DNA of 64,000 nt, taken from the NCBI GenBank assembly GCA_007258455.2, contig VDFB02187633.1:1-64000 (forward strand). The letters are read 5' to 3'. Source of the DNA: Sequoia sempervirens (taxonomy: Eukaryota; Streptophyta; Pinopsida; Cupressales; Cupressaceae). The notes beneath the pieces were generated by a model. It saw only the letters and a program-made list of their open reading frames with translations. It was not told where the DNA came from and searched no databases. The position numbers were made by a program, and so were the translations under genes. Within the stretch, counting starts at the first letter, position 1. Every line of letters starts with the position of its first letter. Positions 37,231 to 48,689 of this stretch are shown piece by piece.

Positions 37231-37479
37231 TTCATGAAATTTGGCTAAGTCTGGAATTCGCTTGAGAGTTCAAAAATTGAATTTTCGAAAGTGAGTTGAA
37301 TGGACGCCTTAACTGGAGTTCTGACTGCAGTTAGACTGAACGATTTCTGGGTTGTCATCTTCAGTTCGTATATTGACATGTGGAGTGATCTTTCAGTTTG
37401 CATGTCGAGTTATCTAGTTTGCATGTTCAGTTAACTACCTTGCATGTTGAGTTAACTTGATTGCATGTTGACTTAATTG

Positions 37480-38010
37480 AAGATTATCACTGAATGTCAA
37501 CTGAAGTTTGCATGCATGGCGAATTTGGTTGCAATTATGAAGATTTTGGTGAAGATGGCGCTTCATTGAATGTCAACTGAAGTTCAAAAGGGACGCCATA
37601 TTTTGATGAAGCATTAATTTGTGAAGCATGAAGCATATTTTAGTGAAGTATGGCGAATTTGAAGTTGTTAACTTCAGTCATGAAAAGGGTCGCCATATTT
37701 AGTGTTTGAGAAGTGAAGCATGAATTGGTGAAGCTACGCACTTTTCAAGGGAATGGCAACTTTAGTTCCAAAAGGGTTGCTATATTTAAATTTTATTGAT
37801 TAAAGCATGTGAAGTTGGCGCATTCTTGAAGGCCAACTGAAGTTCCAAAAGGGTCGCTATTTTTAGCATATTTATTGCATGAAGATGGCGAATTCCTTAT
37901 CTCAATCAGGATTGTTAACTGAAGTTATCTAAAGGGCACGCCTTAGTTCAAGTTTGTGAAGCTAAAGCAAGGTTGAAGATGGCGAATTTAATATAGGTTG
38001 CTAACTGAAG
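37480..38010. repeat. Tandem array of about 85-95 bp, five diverged units
   Basis: AACTGAAGTTCCAAAAGGGT followed by CGCCATATTTA (or close variants) recurs at about 37574, 37671, 37756, 37836 and 37920, usually followed within 30-50 bp by GAAGCATG and AAG(A/T)TGGCG. Just left (37390-37470), a shorter unit, GCATGTTGAGTTAACT, is repeated four times. Confidence 0.75.
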
Positions 38011-38802
38011 CTAAAATCGCATGATGAGTTTAACTGAAGACTTGAAAGGGTAACCCTAATGCGTAACCACTTATTGAGCTTGTTCGAGTTTCAGTTAACT
38101 AAAATAGGGTCCAATTAGAAGCCAAGCGCACTTTTTAAGCTTTCCTTGCTTAGTGCGAATTTTCTATGATAAAATTCTATATATTTCAAGAATGGCGTCC
38201 ATTATTGCATCATCTTTTGCTCTGAAGCTTGTATTCTTTTTGAGTGACCAGCAAGCTTAAGGTGATTCAGGTGTCCGATTTCAGCGTTCTTCGAAGCAAC
38301 GAGTTCAGATTGTTCAGAGGAAGTCAATTCTAGACTTTATTTCCACTTTGCATGCAGGTTTTATCAAGATTCGAAGAAGAGATTTGCAGATTTTTCAGAA
38401 GCAGACAAGCAAAACTTTCTATCTTCTGTCTTATTTCTTCTATTTCTCACCTTAGGTACTTTCTTCGCATGCCAGAGTAATTCAACACATATTCAGAATC
38501 TGTCATCTGGGTTCTCATATTTCAGCGTTTGCAACAAGACCACTTCTTAGATTTTTTCGAGAAAATCGCCCCGTAGCCTTCATTCTGAGCTCGAGCCTTT
38601 TTCAAGTCTCTTTGCATGGCTTGAATCACATTTTTTCGAAATCCAGCTATTTGGGTTTGTTGTAATTCAGTTGTGCACAAACCCATGTTCCGGAAAAACT
38701 TGAAAATTTCTTCAGAAGAAGCTATTTTTAGCCTTGTTCAGAGTTTTTCAGAAAGTTCTTCAAGCATATTCGACTTTACAGTCAAAAGTCACCATTTTCA
38801 AA
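38011..38802 (+). promoter_or_regulatory. Possible promoter and 5' leader of the broken ORF
   Basis: CTATATATTTC at about 38177-38187 could serve as a TATA box, followed by about 600 bp of T-rich leader before the ATG at 38803. No transcript evidence exists; position relative to the ORF is the only support. A TTAGGTACT at about 38453 and TGCAGGTT at 38355 look like splice-type junctions. Confidence 0.25.
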
Positions 38803-41800
38803 ATGCAGTTCAATCTCATTGATTACAAGGTGAAATCAGTCCTTACACATAATTTCACCAAGACTTCAGATACGGACCTAAATCATGTTTATCCAGTGGT
38901 CAATCTGAGCAGTTTAGAAGGTGTTAGCAGCAATTCGATGAGGAATCTTGAGCGTTCCGGGTTGCTGGCAGCGGCATCCATTCCTGTTTCTATCTTCGAT
39001 CTTGAGTTCGTACTTGCTTGCATTAAGCATTATGACTCGTCTTCACGACAGATCAGATCGGTTGATGGAAGAGTGGTTTGCAGTCTCAAGCCGAAGGACA
39101 TAGAGAAATGTTTTGCTATTCCTCCTCGTTCAGATAACTTTACTGTTGTTCTTGAAGCTTGTGAGAAGATATGGGATGCTGATCATCAACGTTCACAGAG
39201 AAAAGTTGCTCAGAAATGGTTGACAATTCAGAAAACTAACTTGCCTAAGAAGGTTGGTCGTGGTGAATTTAAAGGGGAAGTTGCTGTTTTGATAACCTTA
39301 CTCAATCCGAGTTACCGGTCAATCAGATGCTAATACTTTCCGTCCATGGATGTTTTACCTGATTACCAGAATCCTTGATGGCACAGAGCGTTTTGACTGG
39401 GCTATGTTGATTAGTGATTGCTTACATCAGCAAATTACTAACTTTCTCAAGTATCACGAATTTCATATGATATCCTATTTGGTCTACTTGGTTGCATTTC
39501 AAGGTAGCTACAGACTTCTAAAAACCAATGGTACTCTCGGTGTTCAGCGTGTTCATGAGTATTATCCACAGCTAGAGTTTTCTCAGTCTGAGCAGGACTT
39601 CCGAGTAGTAAATGATCACTTTTCCATGAGAACCGTGAGAGATCTTGATGATGAGATGCACATTCGTATTTCAGCCGAGGCCAAATCAGCAATGGAGACT
39701 TGGGCAGATTGGTTCATACAGTTTCCTACTTTCACATACATCCGAGTTTATGGTTATGTTGGAGAGCCTCTGATGTTGCCAAGATATCCGTCAGACAAGA
39801 TTGTCTTTATGGAGTTCCTCAGGCAAATGCAGCATGTTCACTTCTTTCTTCGTAGTCGTCATAAGACTGCGGCTAATTTTCCATTCACATTGGGAATTTT
39901 CACATGTGATGCAGCAACAGATGCCAGGCGTATGTCTACTGAGATAGAAAGGTTCAAATTTAGCCTTATACTGAGAGACGTTCCTATGATCCTCTCGGTC
40001 ATTATGCAAATCGGTTAGAGCGAGGGATTGCACATGCGCCAGCACTTGAAGATTTCTGGGCAAATTGTGAAGATGAATTCGAAGTTCGTCGTCGTCACTA
40101 TTGTAGACTTACTATTGGAAAGCTCTCTCGATTACTTGTCAAAAGATGTTGATGGTCTCATGTCGGATGATGATGGAGAAGTTCTTCTCAATTCTTATGT
40201 TAAGGATCAAGTTGCTAGGCAGCCACTTCGCTCACCTGATTGGTATGCTAAGGAGAATACTTCTATTGAAGAGGTTTCTAGATCAGTTATCAAGACTAGC
40301 AAGTTATTCTTGGAGAGCAAACGAACACGGAAGTCAGTTCCTGTAGCAGAGCCGCCAAAGGATTTCTCGTCATTGCCTTCTACTTCTAGAGCAAGACCTA
40401 GAGTTAAAGCCATTATAATACCTCCTGAAGGGGTTAAACTCAGTGGAAACACAGGGAAGAGAGCTACTCGTAAGAGGAAGCAGAAACAGATTGAGAATAT
40501 TCCTGAGGTTCCAGTAGAGACAGTTATTCAGACTGAGCCTCACATTTCACCTCCTAGTTCGCCTCACGAGCAGCCTATCGACATAGATTCTGAGCCTGAG
40601 ACACCAATTCAAGCAGGATCGGAGACAACTGAACCACCACAAGTTGATACATCAGGGACCGTCTCTCCGCGAATTGAGAATATTGTTCAGTCTTGTTGGC
40701 TCGAAAAGTCTTTGGGAAGACAAAGGCGTGAACCATCATACAACCTTGATTTGTCTGAGTTTGGTGAGCCTTGTCAGAAGAGATCAAACAAAAAGATAAA
40801 GAAACAAGTGCACATTGAAAAGACTCCTGAATCAGAAATCGTTATTGAAGTTGCAGTGCCTCCAGAGGGCAAAAGCTTAGACGAAGTCGAAGTGGGTGAC
40901 TTTACATTTACTAAGGCAAATCTTGGCAGGACCACACGAGAGACAGATGTAACTCTTCTTAAGATTGTTACCAATAATCTTGAAGAGCGTATCACGAAGG
41001 ATGGAGAAGATAAGGCTTTACTCAAAGCTGAAAATAGTCAACTTCGTCAATACATTTCTGATCTTGTTCATGGGAATCCAAATAGAGCACCTGTTCTTCC
41101 TCAGCACACACCGGTAGAGAAACGAAAATTGGATCAATTAGTCAGTCATGGCAGACTTTTGGACGACTGGATTGAAAGTTTAGTTGCTGCTGGTAAAACT
41201 CTTCTTGCAGATTTGTATCAGTTGAGGAGTGAGGCACATAAACTCCGTCAGGGTATTCAGTTGCTGGATATTGCAGTTGCAGAGAGTTTGGCAAAGGATC
41301 ATGTTCTTGTATCTTAGTTATCAGTTGCATGCGATGCTTTGGAGGAGGTTGAAGATCAAGATAAAGTTTTCACTTGGAGAGAGCAGCATCTTCTCAGAAC
41401 AGAAATTTGTCAGAAGATTTCTTCTAAGTTATTTTCACTCAAGGATGATGTGGTTGGAGTACTTGCACTTGTCAGTGGCTTCGTTGTTCAGATTCCGTGT
41501 CATTATCTTCTTGAAGATGGCACGTATATCGAGTTAGAAAAAGTTCAAGCAAAGTTCGAGAAGCTGATTTGTGACAGCCTTGAAGGTGCACCTATGGCGC
41601 CTAAGTTATAAAATGTTTCAGTGATTGCAGCCAGTTTGAGAAAGGCGACTGAAGAATGTAAAGATGGTGTGCACACAATTACCAAAAGTGGCAGAGAACT
41701 AAAGAAACAAACTGTTATTTTTAGCAGCATCAAAGTGCCAGATGACAGAGAGATCGATGAGTTCTTGGTCGAAGTGTTAGATCGAGTTGACATGGAGTGA
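38803..41800 (+). pseudogene. Broken 1000-codon ORF, plant mobile-domain-like repetitive protein
   Basis: The likely start is ATG 38803 (MQFNLIDYKVKSV); an in-frame upstream ATG at 38734 also exists. The N-terminal part has FDLEFVLACIKHYD, then SLKPKDIEKCFAIP, close to the layout of the plant mobile domain. The central part has FYLITRILDG.ERFDWAMLI, FQGSYRLLKTNG, YYPQLEFSQSEQDF, WADWFIQFPTFTYIRV and LPRYPSDKIVFMEFLRQM. A Ser/Pro/Glu-rich linker with basic patches (about 40330-40830) leads to a heptad-like C-terminal part (EERITKDGEDKALLKAENSQ). Frameshifts lie at about 39315, 39960 and 40140; in-frame stops at 41315 and 41609; the frame ends with TGA 41798-41800. No catalytic motif seen. Probably carried by a transposon. 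Confidence 0.6.
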
Positions 41801-42274
41801 TCTGTCAGTTGGAACGTGCAGTTAGTTTCGAGGGTTGAGTCCTGAGCAGCAGTTAACTTGACTTCCAGTCTTCAATTCACTTGCTGACTTAACACATGCT
41901 TATCTCATCCTTGGAATTATCAACACAGGAGTTAGGGTTAGGGTTTCCAGTTAACTGAAGGTAGTGGCCATTAACTTTGCTTTAAATAAGGACGTGCATG
42001 CTTGCACATTGTCAATTAGGTTATTTGTACCAGTTAAGCTGATGGTAGCTTTCCGATTAAGCTGTATAGTTTTATTAGGGTTAGGCGCATGACTTGCATG
42101 CAAGAAGCTGTAGTGAACTCAAGGTGATTTTAGGGTTACCTACACCTTGATGTATATAAATAAGAGCTTTTGCTCATTTGTAAATAACTTTTGCTTGAGA
42201 GAGAAATATATGCTGCGCCTACCTGCCCCTCAATATTGCTCTTTTGGTATTTGTTCATGTGTCTTCGCTATTGC
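41801..42274 (+). promoter_or_regulatory. Downstream region with TATA-like box
   Basis: GATGTATATAAATAAGAGC at about 42151-42169 is a good plant TATA match, following AGTTAGGGTTAGGGTTTCC (41930-41948) and two GCATGCTTGCA-type stretches. This would suit an LTR promoter (U3), making the array at 42275-42660 transcribed, but a matching LTR copy upstream of the ORF was not found. Confidence 0.35.
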
Positions 42275-42660
42275 ATTAATTGTTATGCCACATAGGGTTT
42301 CAAGAGATTGTAATGGTGGATTCTTTCCATAGTTTAGATAAATTTGTCTTGTGAATCTTTTATTGTTATGATCAAACGTTATGCCACACAGGGTTTCGTA
42401 AGATTGTCATGATAAAACCGTTTTGTGAAGTATTTACTATGCTGATCGAGTGTTATGCCACATAGGGTTTCATAAAGTTGTCATGGTAAATCTTCTTTTA
42501 GTTTAGATAAATCTGTTTTGTGAATCTTTTATCATTACAATCGAGTGTTATGCCACACAGGGTTTCATAAAGATTGTCATTGATAAAGCTGTTTTGCGAG
42601 TCTTTACTATGCTGATTAAGTGTTATGCCACATAGGGTTTCATAAGATTGTCATTGTGAA
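42275..42660. repeat. Five-copy repeat with alternating spacing
   Basis: GTTATGCCACA(T/C)AGGGTTTC at about 42280, 42379, 42450, 42547 and 42622. Spacing alternates, about 99, 71, 97, 75 bp, so the true unit is a pair of about 170 bp. Between copies are (A/T)GATTGT(C/A)AT(T)G, TCT(G/T)TTTTGTGAATC and ACTATGCTGAT. Confidence 0.85.
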
Positions 42661-43618
42661 TTCTCAAATCTGTTTTGTGCCTAATAAACTTGTTCAGATT
42701 GAGATAATAGTTGCGCCACCTTGCCTTCAAGTAGAGAATCTGAATGCGTTTATCGTCTGATAGTCATAACCTTGCTCCGTTTTCTCATGCTCTGATTTTC
42801 TTGAGGAAACTGGATAGAATTAAGTTAAGTTGTAGTTAGTGAATCTGCGAAACCAGAGAAAATTCTCAGCTGCAACGTATATAGTTTTCGAGAAAGCCTT
42901 GTACCTCTACAGCTGAAACAAAAAGACAGGAATTAGTTTAGTTTATTTCCCTTTGCAGGTATTTTTGTAAAGCACAACGAGGGAGCTTCCCCTCCTAATT
43001 TGAAGAGCACTCATTGCGTAGTGTACATAGGCTGTTCATAACAACTTCTACTCCAGAGGTGTTAGTCGTTACGCCAACATAGAGTAAGTGGATGGAGCAC
43101 AAATATTGATGCACATGCGATATTGTAAATATATGGAGGCTAGTGGTTTTGCATAGTGGTCATGTGCACGGTTGAGATCAAACATAAGTGCAATAGTGTG
43201 CACCTTGGAGGGCGGCCCATGTGATTCACATTAGTCACATGCTATAGACAAAGGGCATAAGATTTTGGGGGTTCCAATCAAGTTTGTAGAACTACAAAAT
43301 TGCTCCAAAAGCTTGATTGTTTGCCCAATCCAAAATATTAACCCAAGATTAAAATTTTTCAAATTTTCTCAACATTAAAGACTAGGACATGCAAACACTC
43401 CAAGTTTAGGGGTCAAAAGGGGCTCCCAACTTTTAGAGGAAAATTGGGTGGGTTGCACAAGAAACAACAAATGGCAACTCTCAAGTGGGAAAATTACAAA
43501 ATGTTAAGAATCCAAAATCTTTGGTTAGAAGAGAAAAATTAAACAAGACAAAATCATAATGCAGTCTATGTTATTTGTATCTGAATTAGAGCTGGACTTA
43601 GGGCAAGTGTGGACTAGG
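42661..43618. other. Non-coding stretch after the repeat array
   Basis: No gene recognised. The part 42955-43085 (GCAGGTATTTTTGTAAAGC, GAGGGAGCTTCCCCTCC) has the look of an LTR end, but no partner was found. GGAGCTTCCCCTCC is nearly self-complementary. Confidence 0.3.
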
Positions 43619-44163
43619 TTCATCTAATTAGAATGTGTGTGTTGGTGATTCAATTGTCCCTTCTAAGTCAACTAGGACTAGTGTTATGGAAAAAGAAATC
43701 AGGCAAATAAAGCAATCTGTCCTAACGCATGCTTGGGCATTGCTCTATTACTAGCAAGATGATGATAGCCATGGCGGAGTTACCTCTAGTCCTGCTCTAG
43801 GCATAGCTCTACTTTTAGTTGGGTGTAGGCAAATAAAGCAATCTGTCATAACACATGCTTGGGCATTGCTCTATAACTAGCAAGATGTTGATAGCCATGG
43901 CGGAGTTACCTCTAGTCCCGCGATAGCGCAAGATGTTGATAGCCATGGCGATGTTCATTTGATTAGAATGTGTGTGTGGGTGATTCAATTATCCCTTCCA
44001 AGTCAACTAGGACTAGTGTTATGGAAAAATAAATCAGGCAAATAAAGCAATCTGTCCTAACACATGCTTGGGCATTGCTCTAATACTAGCAAGATGTTGA
44101 TAGCCATGGTAGAGTTACCTCTGGTCCTGCTCTAGGCATAGCTCTACTTTTAGTTGGGTGTAC
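43619..44163. repeat. Tandem duplication of about 210 bp plus a partial middle copy
   Basis: Full copies at about 43619-43826 and 43951-44163 share AGAATGTGTGTGT, AAGTCAACTAGGACTAGTG, GGCAAATAAAGCAATCTGTC, CATGCTTGGGCATTGCTCTA, GATGATAGCCATGG-like and CTCTACTTTTAGTTGGGTGT. A partial copy (43828-43950) lies between, itself with a short second GATAGCCATGGCG. Confidence 0.9.
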
Positions 44164-44772
44164 AAAGCCCCAATCGAGATACTTGAATTCCTCAAAAAAA
44201 GAGTTATAATAATTTTATTTCTTTTTTGTTCAATTTCATTTTTTCTTTGATTTTTAATTTTTTTCTTTTCAATTCAATCAACAAACAATGAAGCTTGCTA
44301 CTTGGGTTGGGAACCACCATTGGCATATGACAAAACCAATCAGGAAACAAAATACTTGATTGCGTAAAACCATAATGTGTTACTCTTGTAAACTAGAAAG
44401 TATCATATGGTATTAAGTGTTTTCTGATTAGTAGAATTGTTATGTATACTTGACGAGTTTAGGATGAATTCATATAGGCCTCCGCCTAACAGAGCTTGGG
44501 AAATGGTGTTATTTTGTTTAAAATGTCTCTATATACTTGAAAAAAGGATTGAGAGCATTAAGCAATGCTTTCCTTGGAAAGTGCCATAGGGTAGCTTGGT
44601 TACACAAGGCAAAAAGAGGCAGGAAACCAAGCAAAACAACATAAAAATGAAAAAAAAATTGTACAAAAACAAAATAAAATATGTACAATCTAAACTACTC
44701 AAATTTTCCTTAACTAACTGAAAGTTATACACTTGATGACCTAGGGATACTGGTTTCAAAGTTATTTCTGGT
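44164..44772. other. AT-rich stretch, no gene recognised
   Basis: GGTGTACAAAGCCCCAATC at its start resembles retrotransposon LTR sequence. The 76-codon minus frame at 44759-44529 is hydrophobic and Phe/Leu-rich; I see no domain in it. Confidence 0.3.
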
Positions 44773-45480
44773 TTACCTTTTCAAAGCACTAAGCAAAAGC
44801 ATTTGGACTGTTTGGGTTTGAAGGCGAGTAGGAACATCCTTGAACTCAAAGATTAAAATGATGTGTGGTATGAGTTCATATTCACAATGTGGATCATGCA
44901 AAATTAAAAGTTGTGGCAATTTGTCATCATCATGTTCAACCCATTTACATGTTTCATTTCCTAAATCACCATAATGAAAATAGAAATGACTATAAAACAT
45001 AGGGGGATACAGACAACAGCATGATTTGTTATGCCATCTGAAGAAAGTATGAGCTTGTCATTCAATAGTAGGTCATCTTCAGTAGCCTGTACATGAGGGA
45101 CTCCTTCATGCAGATCAGCAACAAAATTATCACTTAACAGTGTATTACAACAGTTGTCAGCAACTAAATCAGCAATATCAATGCAAGGTTTAACATATTA
45201 ATTCCAAAAGATTCACATGTTTCATTATCTGTCAAAGTATTACAAGTCTGATCTGTGCTTTTTTAATTTGGTCCACATACATTGTGTTTTCATGATTGTT
45301 GAGATCATTCAAAGTTTCAAGGTCTTCAATTTCTGGCTTAGTGAGCTGTTCTAAGTTTCTAACCCCATTGGCTGTAACAAACATTCATACTCAGCATCAT
45401 GATCCTTTGGAAATGCACACATCTTGTTAATTCCTTCATTGAATTTATTGCTTTCGAGGCTTGTTTTGGTATTATGCTAG
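44773..45480 (-). pseudogene. Degenerate coding fragment, acidic, unidentified
   Basis: Minus-strand translation shows several protein-like pieces in changing frames: VRNLEQLTKPEIEDLETLND (about 45365-45300), IADLVADNCCNTLLSDNFVA (about 45185-45115), then 45000-44773, a clean 75-codon frame with CKWVEHDDDKLPQLLILHD. The pieces are acidic and follow each other, so this looks like one decayed gene with frameshifts. I do not recognise the family. A retrotransposon protein (between gag and pol, or env-like) is possible given the neighbours. Confidence 0.35.
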
Positions 45481-45544
45481 CAAGCCCACTTGAGATCTGT
45501 TTGTGATAGTTAGGTTAGGGTTTGGAAATTAAATACTGCAAGGT

Positions 45545-46130
45545 TGATAAAGCTCACAAGTTCATTGAAAAAGTGAGGCAGATACACGGTTACACCTCTA
45601 GGTTCAAGAGAGATCAAAGGAGTCTCAACTCAAGTATAAAAGATGACATGATCAACAAAGAATAGAGCATAAATTTGATATTGCTGATATGGGTTGGGTC
45701 TACTTAGGCAAAGAGAGACAACAATGGCCTTCATGGAAGCTTAAACTTCTGTAATATGTCTTGTTTCACAGTATAGAGCAGGTGGGGCAGAATAATTTTC
45801 CTTTTGAATAATATATAAATACATTTGCAGTGATCAATGATGACTGGTTATGCTTGTTTGAGCCTTCTATGTTGGATGAAGAGAAAGGGGATGCTGTTCT
45901 TTGGATATCCTTGCACTAGAAGACATGCATGAGTTGGAGGAAGATGTCATTCTTGATAAGAAGGCAAGGTAGACCAAGTGAGGAGAATCGGAAACATGGC
46001 TGATTGGAGAAAAAGAGTAGTTATTGAATAAGGCTGAGTGGATGTCTTGTGAGGATGTGGGAAAGAAGTTCCCACATTTGTTTGTGTCCTGAGGCTTTTG
46101 GGGACCAAAAGCCCCTCAATGAGGGAGGCA
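45545..46130 (+). pseudogene. Ty3/gypsy pol 3' end: integrase C-terminal region
   Basis: Plus-strand pieces in order: AHKFIEKVRQIHGYTSRFK (from about 45547), then after a stop FDIADMGWVYLGKERQQWPS, YGLFHSIEQVGQNNFPF, NTFAVINDDWLCLFEPSMLD, and a last KFPHL and CPEAFGDQKPLNEGG at about 46090-46130. This is the usual order at the end of plant gypsy pol: integrase tail, VWxYLGKERLxGxxxKL, then IxExxGxNAFxLxLP and LFEPSMLD. The left edge at about 45540 is abrupt. The upstream RT and integrase core are absent. Several stops. Confidence 0.7.
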
Positions 46131-47250
46131 TGATCCGAAATTTGGTTCCACAGTTGAGCTTATGCTGTAAGCTCACTTACAGTAAGATGTAGGTCACATT
46201 TGGTATCGCTGCAGGTGTCAGTTTAGATGCTACAGGTGGTCTGCAATTTGTTGCAGGTGTTCTACAACAGGCTGTAGGTGAATGATAGGCTATTGCAGGG
46301 GTTTAGAAACATGTAGGTGTCCAGAAAGCTGCTGCAAGTGTATTTAACATGCAGGTTTTATATTCATGTTCTAAATGGCATAGAACCACTTGACGAGTCA
46401 TTCCTGACCTTGCAAAGGTTGCTTGGACATCATTCTTTTGTTAGAGCTGATTATTGGAGCGATTCGTAGTGCTTTCAGCAATATTAGAGTGCTGGAATGG
46501 ATGAACAATGAGTGTGCGAGTTGAAAATTATTCTGTAGGTGACTACAGAGTGGTCTAGAACATCCTCATGAAGCTTATGGAGACGACTAGCCATTCCCAT
46601 ACTAGCTGCAGGTCAGTTCTGGGCGCTTGATAGCATGTAGGAGGCCGTTTTAGGGCAGAAGAATGTATTAGGGACAACTTTATCCCTTATGACCATCCAT
46701 TTGATTTGTGTCTTTTCTTCTCTTGGCAACATTTGTTAGGGCAGCAGTTGATTATGCATCATTGGCAGGTTGTTTATTTGCCTGGGAGCTACGATCGTTC
46801 AGTTTTTTTGCAAGTGATACTCCTTGCATGCTGGTGGCTGTTATGAAGAAAATGGAGGCCGTTTAGCTTGCCTGCGCAGGTGTTTGGTAGGTGGTTGAAT
46901 GATTGTTAATTGGTGACTGTTGGGGTGTTGAGGAATGTAATGCCATTTTTCTCTTAGAGTTATTTAAGTATTAGTAGCGAATTTAATAGATTAAATAGTA
47001 AAGTTGATATAGTTTACAAGATGTAATGTTATTAAAATAGATTTGAAAAACTAATGTAAAATAACCAATGCAAACTATACATGTGATAATTTGGAAAGAA
47101 TTCTAAATTAAATAATTAACATAGTAAGTTGAATAACAAAACCACATAAATCATATTATCATCAAATTCTTATATATAATATTCTCAATTTCTTTTAACA
47201 TCAAGGGTTTCCAATACTTATCTGAAACAATGCACTTGGAATGGTCATTC
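46131..47250 (+). other. Probable 3' LTR following the pol end
   Basis: The purine-rich AATGAGGGAGGCA at 46118-46130 could be the polypurine tract, with TGATCCGAAA at 46131 as the LTR start. The right end is not fixed. Inside, 46208-46360 carries a cluster of short GCAGGTG-like motifs. No gene recognised. Confidence 0.4.
46208..46360. repeat. Cluster of GCAGGTGT-like motifs, about 20-bp spacing
   Basis: GCAGGTG or one-base variants (ACAGGTG, GTAGGTG, GCAGGGG, GCAAGTG) at about 46211, 46232, 46253, 46274, 46294, 46313, 46333 and 46351, usually after T or CT. The sequence between motifs is less conserved. A ninth lies at about 46543. Confidence 0.65.
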
Positions 47251-48689
47251 TCACCCTAGGAAGATTTCAGTGGTTTTGGCCATCATAACTATGGCATACT
47301 CTAGGAGGAACTAGTTCTTATTCATAACTAACGCACATGCTTCCCAAGCATCAGCCCTGCCCATAACTCAAGTTGGACACATCCCATGTGCCCCTTCTCC
47401 CATGCCCATAGCTCACCAAACCACCTTCTTCTTCCTTGAGCGATCTCCATGTCCTCTCCGAGTCTCACATGAATGCTTTATATAACTTTTGCAAGGGTGG
47501 TTTCTAAACCATCACACCCTTTTCACAAAAGTTTCCTTTTAATAATTATCTAAATAAATAATTATTCTTCCCCTTTTAAAGGATTTTTTATATAAATATT
47601 CTTATTAATCTCTATTTTAACCAAAGGATCATAATATCCTTTATTTTTCTTTCTCCCTTTTAATTCTAAAGGGTTATTTCATAACTTTTTCTTTTCTTGG
47701 AGAAAAAGTTGCATAACAAGGAATGCCCCAACTTCCATAGTTGGGAATCACTAGAGAATTATATAGGGCAGCCAAGAAACCATTGGTAGGGTCAGCTGGC
47801 TCAAAAGGAGACTCCCATTGATACCCTTTAAGAATGCAATATACAACATCAGATGTTCAACATGATGCAACTTAAAAGAAACATGAAAACAGAGTATAAC
47901 TTGCAAAGGGAAAGTATTGATTGCAACAACAAAATAACCCAGAGAAACCCTGAAGGGTGAAAACTTCAGCAAGACCAAGCATTTTGCTCCTCATCCCACT
48001 ATCTCAGTCAATTGCACAAATGTTATGGTGCATTATAGGATAATTGAAGCCATTACAATGTTTATAACTATAAACTCCTCCACACCTGCTATGAAACCTT
48101 GCAACTCAGAAACCCTGTCTCATTTCACTTGCAATCACCTAAGAACATGAACATGAAGGTTATCTCAAGAGCTAATCATTCTTAATTTGTGTTTACTCTA
48201 TATATGTCACTCCTCTATCCTCCTATGGTGCTAGAATGGCAGACCAAATGTCAAAAGAGTCCATTCATATGCCAAAACCCTTCATATTTCACTCTCAGCT
48301 CCCTTAGTTATGGACGTTGTGCATTTGCTGTGGCAGTTGTGTTTTCACTAGGGTGATTATGATTTCACTGTTTGCAACTATAGCTTCAAAGACTCCTGAA
48401 ATGCTTTAGATCACTGTAGACACCCCCTTGACGTTTCTGCAACCTTGTTTGTATCATAACACAATCTTTTAATGTTGGTTTCATGTTTCCAAGTCACTAG
48501 TCACCTTCTTGACTAAATGGTTCTCCTTGATCCCCTAGGTCCAGCTTTGTTTGGCCTGATTTTCAGATCAATGAAATCCTCTACCTTGTTCTATTAGAAT
48601 TTTTACCATAGTTGCTCAGTTAGTGTTCTCACAGTGATTGCACAACAATGATAGCAGCATATCCAAACCTGTGTGCAGCAAAGGGATTA
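47251..48689. other. Stretch without recognised gene
   Basis: AT-rich, with a 75-codon minus frame at 47978-47751 that is hydrophobic and shows no domain. No repeat pair was found. Confidence 0.35.

Noticed and set aside
39447..40063. Minus-strand frames opposite the 38.8-41.8-kb ORF
   Set aside because: Shadows of the plus-strand reading frame, which has coherent conserved-looking blocks.
42275..42660. Regularly spaced repeats that might suggest a CRISPR array
   Set aside because: Repeats are diverged, spacers are themselves similar, and the context is plant nuclear DNA.
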